Notes under the pieces: generated by a model
The model's database searches: none
What the model saw: the letters and a program-made list of their open reading frames with translations, nothing else
Told to the model about the DNA's origin: nothing
DNA from: Pseudoselenomonas ruminantium
Lineage (GTDB): Bacteria > Bacillota > Negativicutes > Selenomonadales > Selenomonadaceae
NCBI GenBank assembly: GCA_015058655.1
Contig: SVBX01000010.1
Span: forward strand, 1 to 64,000
DNA: 64,000 nucleotides
Direction: 5' to 3'
Part shown: one piece after another, positions 7,727 through 16,472 of the stretch
Position numbering within the stretch: position 1 is the first letter of the stretch
How the letters are laid out: each line of letters starts with the position of its first letter
Translations under genes and position numbers: made by a program

Positions 7727-8725
7727 ATGGTAAAGTCCTATCCCAACCCCCTGGTTTTTCAGAGAGCTGACCCCTGCATCTATCGTCACACAGACGGCTA
7801 CTACTACTTCACCGCTTCGGTGCCTGCCTACGACCGCATCGAGATTCGCCGTTCCCGCACTCTTGAGGGTCTGGAGGAAGCCGAGCCCTTCACAGCCTGG
7901 GAGCATCACGCCAAAGGTGAGATGAGCCACCTCATCTGGGCTCCTGAGATCCACTATCTCCGTGGCAAGTGGTACATCTACTTCGCCGCCGCCCCCAACG
8001 ACAAGGTGACGGGAGATACCTTCAACCACCGCATGTATGTCATTGAAAACAGCAGCGAAAATCCCCTGACTGACAGCTGGACTGAAAAAGGACAAATCCG
8101 CACTGGCTGGGAATCTTTTTCTCTGGATGCCACTGTGTTCGAGCACGATAATGAGTTATACTATATCTGGGCGCAGGAAGACAAGGGGGTCAGCGAGAAA
8201 TCCCACTCCAATCTCTACATCTCAGCTATGGAGAACCCCTGGACCCTCAAAGGTGAGCCCCTGCTGCTGACCCAGCCGGAATACGACTGGGAAACGAAGA
8301 TTTTCTGGGTGAACGAAGGCCCCAGCGTGCTGGAGAAAAACGGCCGCATCTTCCTCACTTACTCCGCCAGCGCCACGGACGAGAACTACTGCCTGGGCAT
8401 GCTGGTGGCAGATGCAGATGCAGACCTCCTCTCTGCCAAGTCCTGGAGCAAAATGCCCCACCCCGTCTTTGGCACTTCCTACAGCCATCATATCTACGGC
8501 CCGGGACACAATTCCTTCACCGTCTCCGAGGACGGCAAGACGGATCTTTTGGTCTACCACGCCAGGAACTACACGGAAATCGAGGGAGATCCCCTCTACG
8601 ACCCCAACCGCCACACCAGGGTGCAGCCCATCCACTGGCTGGCCAACGGCATGCCTGACTTCGGCGTGCCTGTAGAAGAAAATCGCACTATGGAAGATTG
8701 GGAAGGAGTGCCCTGCCATGCCTAA
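7727..8725 (+). CDS. Glycoside hydrolase family 43 (arabinosidase-like), 332 aa
   Basis: A five-bladed beta-propeller hydrolase acting on arabinose- or xylose-containing oligosaccharides. The GH43 triad is visible: catalytic base Asp in RADPCIY near residue 16, the pKa-modulating Asp in LDATVFEH, and the acid Glu in WVNEGPSVLEK. A GPGHNSF block follows. There is no signal peptide, so it works in the cytoplasm on imported oligosaccharides. ATG 7727 follows AAGGAG at a suitable distance. The 3' end overlaps the transporter gene by 8 bases. The exact linkage (alpha-1,5-arabinan versus others) cannot be decided here. Confidence 0.85.
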   Translation: MVKSYPNPLVFQRADPCIYRHTDGYYYFTASVPAYDRIEIRRSRTLEGLEEAEPFTAWEHHAKGEMSHLIWAPEIHYLRGKWYIYFAAAPNDKVTGDTFNHRMYVIENSSENPLTDSWTEKGQIRTGWESFSLDATVFEHDNELYYIWAQEDKGVSEKSHSNLYISAMENPWTLKGEPLLLTQPEYDWETKIFWVNEGPSVLEKNGRIFLTYSASATDENYCLGMLVADADADLLSAKSWSKMPHPVFGTSYSHHIYGPGHNSFTVSEDGKTDLLVYHARNYTEIEGDPLYDPNRHTRVQPIHWLANGMPDFGVPVEENRTMEDWEGVPCHA

Positions 8726-9962
8726 GATTTTCAACCGGGATTTCATGAACTACGGTGGCCTGTTTTACTTTTACTTCATGATCTGGGCCATCGTGCTGGC
8801 CTTCCTGCCCCTGTGGCTGAAGGATATCGCAGGCCTCAATGAAGCAGAATCCGGCTTTGTCTTTTCCTCCATGTCCCTCATTGCCCTCTGCTATCACCCC
8901 TTCTTCGGTGTCATACAGGACAAGTTGCGCTTCAGGAAGAACCTCTTTGGCGTCATCGCCATTGCCCTCCTTTTCATGGGACCCTTCTTCAGCTATCTTT
9001 TCCAGGAACTTCTTTCCTTCAATGTCTACGCAGGCGCCCTCCTGGGCAGCGGCTATCTCTCCCTCTGCTTCTTCGGCGGCGTAGGCGTAGTGGAATCCTA
9101 CATCGAGAAAGTCAGCCGCAAGAACGGCTTTGAGTACGGCCATGTGCGCCTCTTCGGGTCGCTAGCCGGTGCTACTGCCACCTTCATCGGCGGCCTCCTG
9201 TATGTGAACAACCCCGACAGCATCTTCTGGTTCGGCAGCGGCTCCGCCGTGCTCCTGTGCCTGCTTCTCTATTTGGCCAGGGTCAAGGGAGAGGACTCCC
9301 CGGAGGAGCAGAAAGCAGCAGCTTCGGCTGCAGGCATCAATAAGAAGGATGTGCTGGAAATCCTGAAGCTCAAGAGTTTCTGGGCCTTCGCCCTCATCAT
9401 CGTGGGCACCGCCTCCATCTACGATGTCTTTGACCAGCAGTTCCCCAACTATTATGTAACTTTCTTCGGCAGCAAAGAAGATGGCATCGACACCTTCAGC
9501 AAGCTCTGCTCTGCTCAGACGGCCCTGGAAGCTATTCTCATGGTCTTTGCCCCGGCTCTGGTGAACAAGATTGGCGCCAAGCGCGGCCTGCTGCTCTTTG
9601 GCTTCCTGACTTTCGTCCGCATCGCCGGCAGTGCTTTCTTCACCGACCCCATCGCCCTCTCCGGCTTCCGCCTTATCGCTGCCTTCGAGATGCCTCTGAT
9701 GCTGGTATCTGTCATGAAGTACATCTCCTCTGTCTTTGATGTAAGGCTCTCCGCTACAGTGTACCTCCTGGGCTTCAACCTGGCCAAGCAGGGCGCAGTA
9801 GTCATCTTCTCCTCCATCGCCGGCGGCATGTACGCCTCCATGGGCTTCCAGAGCACTTACACCTTCCTGGCAGCCAGCGTCCTCATCATCACCCTCATCA
9901 GCGTCTTTACCTTAAAAAACGATAAGGCACAGGAGAAACTTGTGCCGGCAATGGAAAAATAA
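8718..9962 (+). CDS. Oligosaccharide:H+ symporter (LacY/OHS-type MFS), 414 aa
   Basis: Twelve hydrophobic segments with the LacY-like N-terminus NRDFMNYGGLFYFYFMIWAI, a FGVIQDKLRFRKN loop after the second segment, and a long central loop near residues 190-210. It imports oligosaccharides with protons and is co-translated with the cytoplasmic GH43 enzyme, which gives a transport-plus-hydrolysis pair controlled by the divergent ArsR-type regulator. The substrate is probably an arabino-oligosaccharide, inferred from the neighbour. Confidence 0.85.
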   Translation: MPKIFNRDFMNYGGLFYFYFMIWAIVLAFLPLWLKDIAGLNEAESGFVFSSMSLIALCYHPFFGVIQDKLRFRKNLFGVIAIALLFMGPFFSYLFQELLSFNVYAGALLGSGYLSLCFFGGVGVVESYIEKVSRKNGFEYGHVRLFGSLAGATATFIGGLLYVNNPDSIFWFGSGSAVLLCLLLYLARVKGEDSPEEQKAAASAAGINKKDVLEILKLKSFWAFALIIVGTASIYDVFDQQFPNYYVTFFGSKEDGIDTFSKLCSAQTALEAILMVFAPALVNKIGAKRGLLLFGFLTFVRIAGSAFFTDPIALSGFRLIAAFEMPLMLVSVMKYISSVFDVRLSATVYLLGFNLAKQGAVVIFSSIAGGMYASMGFQSTYTFLAASVLIITLISVFTLKNDKAQEKLVPAMEK

Positions 9963-9998
9963 CTCCTCTATGCTATTACTTCAAACATACCCATACTC

Positions 9999-10040
9999 CC
10001 CCCTAAACGAACCAGATTGTTCGCTTAGGGGGATATTTTT
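9999..10040 (+). terminator. Terminator of the GH43/symporter operon
   Basis: CCCCCTAA-a-CGAAC pairs with GTTCG-c-TTAGGGGG (9999-10012 with 10019-10032), followed by a T-rich run. Confidence 0.85.
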
Positions 10041-10305
10041 CTATGAGCTATCTTTCAATAGTACGGCAAATCCAACAATGTATCATCTTTCATACATACT
10101 AACGCTTTTTCCATGTAAGATTTGCCGAAGCCAGAATACATCCGGCCATAAATAAAATGCTCTGCCACCTCCGACAGAGCATTTTCTCATGCACCTATAT
10201 TCTGCTTTATTGTAGATTAGTTAATTTTGCAGCAGGAAAACTTACCTTCATCACGGAATTATGCAAAAACAGACATTCCAGCTTTTCTCCGAAGGAGGTT
10301 TGCCT
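10041..10305. other. Intergenic stretch with a second hairpin
   Basis: The gene-free stretch runs 9963-10305. Beyond the operon terminator it holds a perfect 11-bp stem, AAAATGCTCTG (10154-10164) with CAGAGCATTTT (10175-10185), terminator-like in both directions. No coding frame is convincing. GGAGG precedes the next gene. Confidence 0.6.
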
Positions 10306-11670
10306 ATGAACACCCTCAAAACTGTCGCAGCCAATATCTTTGATTTGGAAAAGGACCGCGCCCCCCTGGAAGAAATAGCGGAGCGCATCCATAGCGGCGG
10401 CACTCTCAAAGGCACAAATATGTGCATCCTGATTCTTGCCATCTTCATTGCCTCGATTGGCCTGAACATGAACAGCACCGCCGTCATCATCGGTGCCATG
10501 CTGATTTCTCCCCTGATGGGAGTAATCATGTCTTTAGGCTATGGCATGGCTACCTACGATAGTTCCTATGTCCGGGAATCCTTCCTGAAGCTCGTATTTC
10601 AGGTCAGCCTCTCCGTCCTGACCTCCGCAGTATATTTTACCCTATCCCCCATTGACACTGCTTCAACGGAGCTTTTAGCCCGCACGGAGCCGACCATCTG
10701 GGATGTGCTTATCGCCATCTTCGGCGGTCTGGCCGGCATCATCGGCAGCACACGCATTGAAAAAAGCAATGTAATTCCCGGTGTGGCTATCGCCACCGCC
10801 CTGATGCCGCCTCTTTGCACAGCTGGCTATGGGCTGGCCACCTATTCCCCAAAATTCTTCTTCGGGGCCCTCTACCTTTTCTTTATCAACAGTTTTTTCA
10901 TCTGCCTGACCACTTTTATCGTGCTGAAATTCATCAAGATTCCGGCCAAGACCTATGTCTCCGAGCAGGTTTTTCGCCGCCAACGCTGGCTTCTCTCCCT
11001 ATTGGGCGTGATCATCATCCTGCCCAGCATGTACATGGCCTACCAGAGCATCCTCAACAATCTGGAACAAGCTCAGGTAAAAGCCTATATCGAAAGCAAT
11101 TTCCAGCAAGGAGATCCGCAAGTCGTGGCCTTTCATCTGGCCCCCCAGGAGAAAGAACTGACTCTGACCATTATTGGCCGTACCATTACAACCGATGAAC
11201 AGGCCGAACTGGAAGAAAGACTGCAGACTTATTCCCATTTTGCTGACTGGAAACTGCATATCATTCAAAACGATTTGTCCGGCACCGTCCGTACTGAAGA
11301 TGTCCAAAACCTCATAAACAACCAATGGAATGCCGTAGGCGGAGCCAGTCTGGCCAAAGCTCAGGAAGATTTGCGCAAGTACAAGGAACTGAGCATGCGC
11401 TACAGTCCTGCCTATCAGCAATTCGAAGCCGACAAAAAGCTGCTGGCACGCATACGGGAAAAAGCTCCGATTCTATTCCCCACCTTCGCCGGCATTGAGG
11501 GAGCCTCCGTTGCCACAGAAAACAAAGAAGGCCAAATCGTCTATACAGGCTTTCTGGCTATCATTACTTGCAAATCGCCCCTTGACGAAAACGAACAAGT
11601 CCGTTTGCAAAAATGGTTAAATGCTGAAGCAGAGCTTCCGGTAAATTTTATCATGAAAATCACACCATAA
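10306..11670 (+). CDS. DUF389 family membrane protein, 454 aa
   Basis: The DUF389 core spans about residues 25-230: NMCILILAIFIASIGLNMNS, TAVIIGAMLISPLMGVI, a GGLAGIIGSTR segment and IPGVAIATALMPPLCTAGYG, with five or six membrane helices. The C-terminal 220 residues are a soluble region, probably periplasmic or cytoplasmic, with no known motif. Function is unknown; the family is annotated only as an integral membrane protein. ATG 10306 follows GAAGGAGG; an upstream ATG at 10261 lacks a site. Monocistronic. Confidence 0.85.
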   Translation: MNTLKTVAANIFDLEKDRAPLEEIAERIHSGGTLKGTNMCILILAIFIASIGLNMNSTAVIIGAMLISPLMGVIMSLGYGMATYDSSYVRESFLKLVFQVSLSVLTSAVYFTLSPIDTASTELLARTEPTIWDVLIAIFGGLAGIIGSTRIEKSNVIPGVAIATALMPPLCTAGYGLATYSPKFFFGALYLFFINSFFICLTTFIVLKFIKIPAKTYVSEQVFRRQRWLLSLLGVIIILPSMYMAYQSILNNLEQAQVKAYIESNFQQGDPQVVAFHLAPQEKELTLTIIGRTITTDEQAELEERLQTYSHFADWKLHIIQNDLSGTVRTEDVQNLINNQWNAVGGASLAKAQEDLRKYKELSMRYSPAYQQFEADKKLLARIREKAPILFPTFAGIEGASVATENKEGQIVYTGFLAIITCKSPLDENEQVRLQKWLNAEAELPVNFIMKITP

Positions 11671-11738
11671 ACAAATTAACCCCTTCTCAGCCTCCTGTTT
11701 TTCGTGGGATTTTTGTATGAATATAATTTATATGTTGA

Positions 11739-11858
11739 AAGGCCATTGTTCCAGCTTTGTCGATAGACAAAGCTTCCTCTTGGCCTTTCAACGAGGCGGG
11801 AGATATGCGCTCCCGCCTGTTATGATATTCGCCACCCCCACCTATAGAGGTGGGGGAC
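11739..11858. repeat. IS200/IS605-like terminal repeat, copy 2
   Basis: Same block and orientation as 1800-1919: AAGGCCATTGTTCCAG at one end, three hairpins (AGCTTTGTC/GACAAAGCT, GGCGGGAG/CTCCCGCC, CCCCCACCT/AGGTGGGGG) and GTGGGGGACA at the other. Its right edge meets the coding sequence of ogt directly after the FRRAVW codons and removes the catalytic half. The loops differ between copies while the stem pairing is kept, so the structure seems selected. Confidence 0.65.
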
Positions 11859-12097
11859 ACCCACACTGCCCGCCGAAAATCTGACCCTTGCAATGAAAGC
11901 TGCGGCGTAAAATCCGGCACTTTCCCGGAAAAATATAGGTCAAGCCAGCGGCAGGCAGCCGCAAAAACAGGCAGGGACTGCGTCACCTGCAATGCCGAGG
12001 GCTCATCCACGAAGGACAGCCCGGTGAGAGCTTCCCCATCGCTGGTCATGAGCAGGGAGCCTAGGGGAGATTCATAACAACCAGCATAATACTTCAA
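11859..12097 (-). pseudogene. ogt: Truncated O6-alkylguanine-DNA alkyltransferase
   Basis: The frame begins at TTG 12097, nine bases after AAGGAG, and encodes the N-terminal domain of an Ogt/Ada-type DNA repair protein (YESPLGSLLMTSDGEALTGL, then DLYFSGKVPDF, then GSDFRRAVW). In intact proteins FRRAVW leads into the helix-turn-helix and the PCHR active-site Cys. Here it runs straight into the terminal repeat and repeat-encoded residues. No PCHR half is found on the other side of the repeat, so the insertion was accompanied by a deletion. The gene is almost certainly inactive. Confidence 0.8.
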
Positions 12098-12267
12098 GAT
12101 AGACCACTCCTTATTCCTTCAGCTTCAGTCCGTCATGCAGGAAACGGCTGCAGGTATGCGCATAATCTTTCATTTAGTTTTCATAGTCAACCATCATATT
12201 TCCATTTACATCTGATATACTTCATCTTGTTTACAGGACTTGAAATAACAAGACTGGAGGGAACAAG

Positions 12268-12960
12268 ATGAAGAAGATCAAACAGATCAGCCAAGCCATA
12301 TCCAATAATATGACACATAACACATATTTACAATATGTCCGTACATCTCTGACCAGGCTCACCACAGTCATGATAATGACCATGACCGTGCTGGCCCAGA
12401 GCTTGATTGCAGAAGCTCAGGCTGCTGAGCCGGAAATCACGCGGGATGTGCGAGCCTTGGAACAGCATGGCGCTTATCTTGCCGGTCTCGATCACCGCAT
12501 CAAGGCAGAGGAAAGCCTCGTGCATAAGATCCTTGCCAATGCAGTGAATGACAATGTCAATCTGGTCCAAGCCGCCAATGACATAAGCGATGTACTGCGC
12601 TATACGCTCGTCATAAAGGATGAAGACTACAGCCGACAAGTGCCGGAAGCTATGGAAAAGCTCACCCAGAATGGCTATAAAGTGGTGAAATTCCACAATG
12701 CCTGGGGCGGCAAGTTTTATCAGGGCGTAAATGTGCAGTTTGCCAGCCCTTCCGGAGTCAGAACAGAATTGCAGTTCCATACCCCGAATTCCTATGCTAT
12801 CAAGCAAGCCTCCCACAAAGTCTACGAAATCCGCCGCAACCCTGCTTCTACCCCCGCAGAAGTAGCTGAAGCTACAGCCAAGAGCATTTCCTTCAATAAA
12901 TTGGTGAAAGTGCCAGCAGGTGCCAAAGGCATTGCCTGGAACATGGAGCCTGCCATCTAA
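12268..12960 (+). CDS. Exported RelA/SpoT-fold nucleotidyltransferase-like protein, 230 aa
   Basis: An N-terminal signal sequence (basic start, hydrophobic segment about 33-50, AQA-A cleavage site) precedes a domain resembling small alarmone synthetases. Key positions are kept: HRIKAEESLVHKI fits the RxKxxxS ATP-binding motif, DVLRYTLVI fits the catalytic Asp strand, and TELQFHT fits the conserved Glu segment (E-x-Q-x-x-T), followed by a conserved His in SHKVYE. No hydrolase domain is present. Export is unexpected for a (p)ppGpp synthetase; a toxin or periplasmic enzyme are alternatives. ATG 12268 follows GGAGGG. It stands alone. Confidence 0.7.
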   Translation: MKKIKQISQAISNNMTHNTYLQYVRTSLTRLTTVMIMTMTVLAQSLIAEAQAAEPEITRDVRALEQHGAYLAGLDHRIKAEESLVHKILANAVNDNVNLVQAANDISDVLRYTLVIKDEDYSRQVPEAMEKLTQNGYKVVKFHNAWGGKFYQGVNVQFASPSGVRTELQFHTPNSYAIKQASHKVYEIRRNPASTPAEVAEATAKSISFNKLVKVPAGAKGIAWNMEPAI

Positions 12961-13041
12961 AACCATAGGAGGAATCGCGCCATTTGCAGCGAAAGTATAA
13001 GCAGTGATTCTGAGTAAATGCATTTGTAAGGAGCGCTTCAC

Positions 13042-14109
13042 ATGGAAAAATACAAGATTGCGGTCATCGCTGGCGATGGCATTGGCCCTGAGGTCATCGA
13101 GGAAGGCAAGAAAGTGCTGGCAGGCATTGCCAAAATGGACGGCAGCTTTGAAGTGGAGTTCACGGACTTTCCCTGGGGCTGCGAATACTACCTGAAGGAA
13201 GGGAAGATGATGCCAGAAAGCGGGCTTGCCCGCCTGAAATCCTTCGATGCCATCTACCTGGGCGCCGTAGGCTATCCCGGGGTGCCGGACGATGTATCCC
13301 TGCAAGGGCTTTTGCTGAAGATCCGCAAGGGCTTCGATGAGTATATCAACCTGCGGCCTGTGAAACTGCTGAAGGGTGCCCCCTGCCCCTTGAAAGATGT
13401 AGCCGAAGAAGATATTGACATGATAGTAGTGCGGGAGAACAGCGAAGGCGAATATGCAAATGTAGGCTGTCGCCTCTATCCCGGCACGGAACAGGAAATG
13501 GCCCTGCAGACAGGAGTCTTTTCCCGCAAGGGCTGCGAGCGGGTCATCCGCTACGCCTATGAGCTGGCAAAAAAGGAAGGCAAGAGCCTTACCAATATAA
13601 GCAAGGCCAACGCCCTGGGATACTCCATGGTGTTCTGGAACGAAATCTTTGCCGAAGTTGGCAAGGAATATCCGGAAGTGCCCACCTCCAGCCTGATGGT
13701 CGATGCCGCCAGCATGTTCTTCGTCAAAGACCCCAAGCGCTTCCAGATCGTAGTCACCAGCAACCTCTTCGGTGATATACTCACAGACCTGGGCGCCGCC
13801 ATCGCAGGGGGCATGGGGCTGGCAGCAGGAGCCAACCTCAACCCTGAGCGCAAATACCCCAGCATGTTCGAGCCCATCCACGGCAGCGCCCCGGACATTG
13901 CCGGCCAGGGACTGGCCAATCCCTTGGCTGCCATCTGGAGCGTCAGTCAGATGCTGGACTTCTTCGGCAAGCCTGATTTAGGTGCCAAGGTCATCGCTTC
14001 CATAGAAACCCTGCTGCTGGAAAAGAAATGCCTCACCCCGGACCTTGGCGGCACTGCCAAGACCAGCGATATTGGCGAGGCCATCCTGGAAATCCTGGCC
14101 AGAGCCTGA
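13042..14109 (+). CDS. Tartrate/D-malate dehydrogenase-type beta-decarboxylating dehydrogenase, 355 aa
   Basis: A member of the isocitrate/isopropylmalate dehydrogenase family. IAGDGIGPEVIEE opens the protein. NLRPVKLL and VVRENSEGEYANVG match the tartrate/D-malate branch more than LeuB. The metal-binding NLFGDILTDLGAA and the cofactor segment EPIHGSAPDIAGQGLANPLA with GGTAKTSDI are intact. The expected reaction is NAD-dependent oxidative decarboxylation of D-malate or tartrate to pyruvate or related acids. The start has AAGGAG. It is monocistronic with a strong terminator downstream. Confidence 0.85.
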   Translation: MEKYKIAVIAGDGIGPEVIEEGKKVLAGIAKMDGSFEVEFTDFPWGCEYYLKEGKMMPESGLARLKSFDAIYLGAVGYPGVPDDVSLQGLLLKIRKGFDEYINLRPVKLLKGAPCPLKDVAEEDIDMIVVRENSEGEYANVGCRLYPGTEQEMALQTGVFSRKGCERVIRYAYELAKKEGKSLTNISKANALGYSMVFWNEIFAEVGKEYPEVPTSSLMVDAASMFFVKDPKRFQIVVTSNLFGDILTDLGAAIAGGMGLAAGANLNPERKYPSMFEPIHGSAPDIAGQGLANPLAAIWSVSQMLDFFGKPDLGAKVIASIETLLLEKKCLTPDLGGTAKTSDIGEAILEILARA

Positions 14110-14150
14110 GTTTGATATTGCTTTTCCATTGCAATAAAATCTCCCTAGAC

Positions 14151-14187
14151 GCCCCCAAAGCTTCGATATTGGCTTTGGGGGCTTTTT
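14151..14187 (+). terminator. Terminator after the D-malate-type dehydrogenase
   Basis: A perfect 11-bp stem GCCCCCAAAGC/GCTTTGGGGGC (14151-14161 with 14172-14182) followed by five T. Confidence 0.9.
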
Positions 14188-14396
14188 AGGTGCATAGCAG
14201 AGGAGACAGCAAGATTTTATAGCAACTTACTCAAAATGTGCTTATTCATTGCGTGCATAAGGCCGAATTCACATAAATTAAACAATATTATGCAGTAATA
14301 CTTACCCAAAGATTGATATAATAATAAACGAAGATAATCAATAAGCACAAATAAACAATCCATTTGTGCAGCATTTCATAGAAAGGCGGAGTTGAC

Positions 14397-15422
14397 ATGA
14401 TTAAAGTAGGTATCATTGGAGCAGGTCGCATTGGCCATGTGCATGGGGAGAGCATCTCCAAATTCGTGAAGCACGCAGAAGTGAAAACCGTGGCTGACCC
14501 CTTCATGAATGAAAAGACGGAAGCATGGGCAAAATCCCTGGGCATCCAGAAGACCACCAAGGATTATCATGAGATTTTGAATGACCCTGAAATCGAAGCA
14601 GTGCTCATCTGCGCTTCCACCGACCAGCACTCCCCCCTTTCCATCGAGGCCCTGAAGGCTGGCAAGCATGTTTTCTGCGAGAAGCCCATTGACCACGATG
14701 TAGAGAAAATCAAAGAAGTGCTGGCAGCCGTCAAGGAAAGCGGCAAGAAATACCAGGTAGGCTTCAACCGCCGCTTCGACCACAATTTCCGGGCTGTACG
14801 CGAAGCTGTGGCCTCCGGCAAGGTGGGCAAGCAGCAGATCATCAAGATCACTTCCCGTGACCCCGAACCGCCCTCCATCGACTATGTGAAGGTTTCCGGC
14901 GGCATCTTCCTTGATATGACCATCCATGATTTCGACATGGTGCGTTACCTCTCCGGTGCGGAAGTCGAAGAAGTATACGCAGAAGGTTCAGTAACCGTAG
15001 ATCCTGAGATTGGCAAGGCCGGCGACATCGACACCGCCGTCATCACCCTCAAGCTCGACAATGGCGCCACCGCTGTCATCGACAACTGCCGCGCTGCCTG
15101 CTACGGCTATGACCAGCGTGCTGAAGTCTTCGGCAGCCAGGGCTGCGTAGCCATCAGCAATGACTCCGATTCCAATGCCGTCTTCAGCGGCAAGGACGGC
15201 GTGGTAGCCGAAAAGCCCATGTTCTTCTTCCTGGAGCGCTACATGATGGCTTATGCCAAGGAAGTCGATGAGTTCATCGAAGCTATCGTCAACGACACCG
15301 AGACACCAGTCACCGCTAAGGACGGCCTTGAGCCTGTGCTGATTGGCCTGGCTGCCAAGAAGTCCGTAGAGGAACACCGCCCGGTCAAGATTGACGAAAT
15401 CCGCAAGGTTTACGGCCTTTGA
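14397..15422 (+). CDS. iolG: Inositol 2-dehydrogenase (Gfo/Idh/MocA), 341 aa
   Basis: Oxidises a cyclitol, probably myo-inositol, to the 2-keto form with NAD(P). The Rossmann start is GIIGAGRIGHVH, the catalytic-lysine motif is EKPID near residue 96, and GGIFLDMTIHDFDM carries the Asp/His pair near 170. RDPEPPSIDYVKVSGG is typical of the branch shared with 23965-24972 and differs from the Bacillus-type IolG copies at 49-55 kb. It is transcribed alone and ends at a strong terminator. Substrate within the inositols is not certain. Confidence 0.85.
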   Translation: MIKVGIIGAGRIGHVHGESISKFVKHAEVKTVADPFMNEKTEAWAKSLGIQKTTKDYHEILNDPEIEAVLICASTDQHSPLSIEALKAGKHVFCEKPIDHDVEKIKEVLAAVKESGKKYQVGFNRRFDHNFRAVREAVASGKVGKQQIIKITSRDPEPPSIDYVKVSGGIFLDMTIHDFDMVRYLSGAEVEEVYAEGSVTVDPEIGKAGDIDTAVITLKLDNGATAVIDNCRAACYGYDQRAEVFGSQGCVAISNDSDSNAVFSGKDGVVAEKPMFFFLERYMMAYAKEVDEFIEAIVNDTETPVTAKDGLEPVLIGLAAKKSVEEHRPVKIDEIRKVYGL

Positions 15423-15449
15423 TTCTATCGCCTCCCCCCTTTGCTAATA

Positions 15450-15492
15450 AAAAGGACCGTTGCACGCAGCTAAGTCGTGCAACGGTCTTTTT
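15450..15492. terminator. Bidirectional terminator between iolG and the DMT transporter
   Basis: AAAAGGACCGTTGCACG pairs with CGTGCAACGGTCTTTT around a short loop, with T-runs on both strands. It serves both converging genes. Confidence 0.9.
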
Positions 15493-16324
15493 ATGCCCTT
15501 TGCGACAGGAAGATTCCGGCAAATACCAGGAGCATGCCTGCCCCCATCAGGGGCGTCATGGTCTCGCCCAGGCAAATGACGCCCCCCAATACTCCCACCA
15601 CCGGCGCGGCCAGGATGGAAACGGCAGCCTTGCCGGCTTCCATATTCCTGATAATATAGCACCAAAGAAGGAAAGCCAATGCGGAGGCCAGGACACCATT
15701 ATAGGCTGCGCAGAGCAGGGAGGTAAGATTCCAATCAGCCGAGAACTCTTCCACCAGCAGCGCATAGGGCAGCAGCACCAGCGCTCCCGTGGCCATCTGG
15801 CAGGCTGTGAGCGCCGTGAGATCGCATCCCATGAGCTTGCCCTTCATGGCCACATTCCCCGCCCCCCAGACTACAGCGGCAGAGAGCGCCAGCAGGACGG
15901 CCCCTATATTGCCGGAAACATTCACATTCAGCAGCACCCCCAACCCCAAAAGGCTCAGGGTTATCCCCATCAGCCTCAACCAGGAGAGGCGTTCCTTGAG
16001 AAAAAGCCGGGCTAAGATCGCCGTCCAGACCGGCATGGTGTAATTAAGCATAGCCGCCATGCCGGAACCCAAATCCACTAAGGCTGTTTGCATGGCAGCA
16101 TTGCAGTAGGCAATCTGCGTTACCCCGGTAAATATTATCCAGGGCCAGTATTTCTTTGCTGGCAAGGAAATTCTCTTCGCCAGTATCACCAAAAACAGGA
16201 TGGCCGCCCCACTGGTAAAGCGAAGCATAGAAAAAAAGGCCGGGGAAAAATACCCGGTGGCCACCTTCATGACCACCCAATTGAACCCCCACAAGAGGCA
16301 GAGCAAGATTACTGCACGGTACAT
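15491..16324 (-). CDS. EamA/DMT-family transporter, 277 aa
   Basis: Ten hydrophobic helices in two EamA repeats. The first begins LLCLLWGFNWVVMK; the second contains ALSAAVVWGAGNVAMKG, with APVVGVLGG and LGETMTPLMGAGMLL near the end. The family exports amino acids or metabolites, and the substrate is not predictable. ATG 16324 has AAGGAG upstream; the longer frame to 16390 is not supported. It lies between iolG and the isomerase module but has no obvious shared control. Confidence 0.8.
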   Translation of the reverse strand: MYRAVILLCLLWGFNWVVMKVATGYFSPAFFSMLRFTSGAAILFLVILAKRISLPAKKYWPWIIFTGVTQIAYCNAAMQTALVDLGSGMAAMLNYTMPVWTAILARLFLKERLSWLRLMGITLSLLGLGVLLNVNVSGNIGAVLLALSAAVVWGAGNVAMKGKLMGCDLTALTACQMATGALVLLPYALLVEEFSADWNLTSLLCAAYNGVLASALAFLLWCYIIRNMEAGKAAVSILAAPVVGVLGGVICLGETMTPLMGAGMLLVFAGIFLSQRA

Positions 16325-16472
16325 ATGATCTCCTTTGCAACGACAAAAACCTACTCCAGTATACCCCAAAAAGGCCCCGGGGAAAAGCATTCCTTTCTGC
16401 CCTGAGACCTCTTTGGCCCATCTTCAGATACACCATGCATAGCAGGCCCCCGGCGCGCGCCTGCTGCCTTTT

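Noticed and set aside
12328..13881. A 517-residue minus-strand frame antisense to the RelA-like and dehydrogenase genes
   Set aside because: Its composition (His, Gln, Ala-rich) reflects the complement of two clearly real genes with good starts.
16441..16465. Hairpin AGCAGGC/GCCTGCT past TIM-barrel copy A, considered as its terminator
   Set aside because: The T-run lies on the plus strand only, so it does not fit the minus-strand gene.
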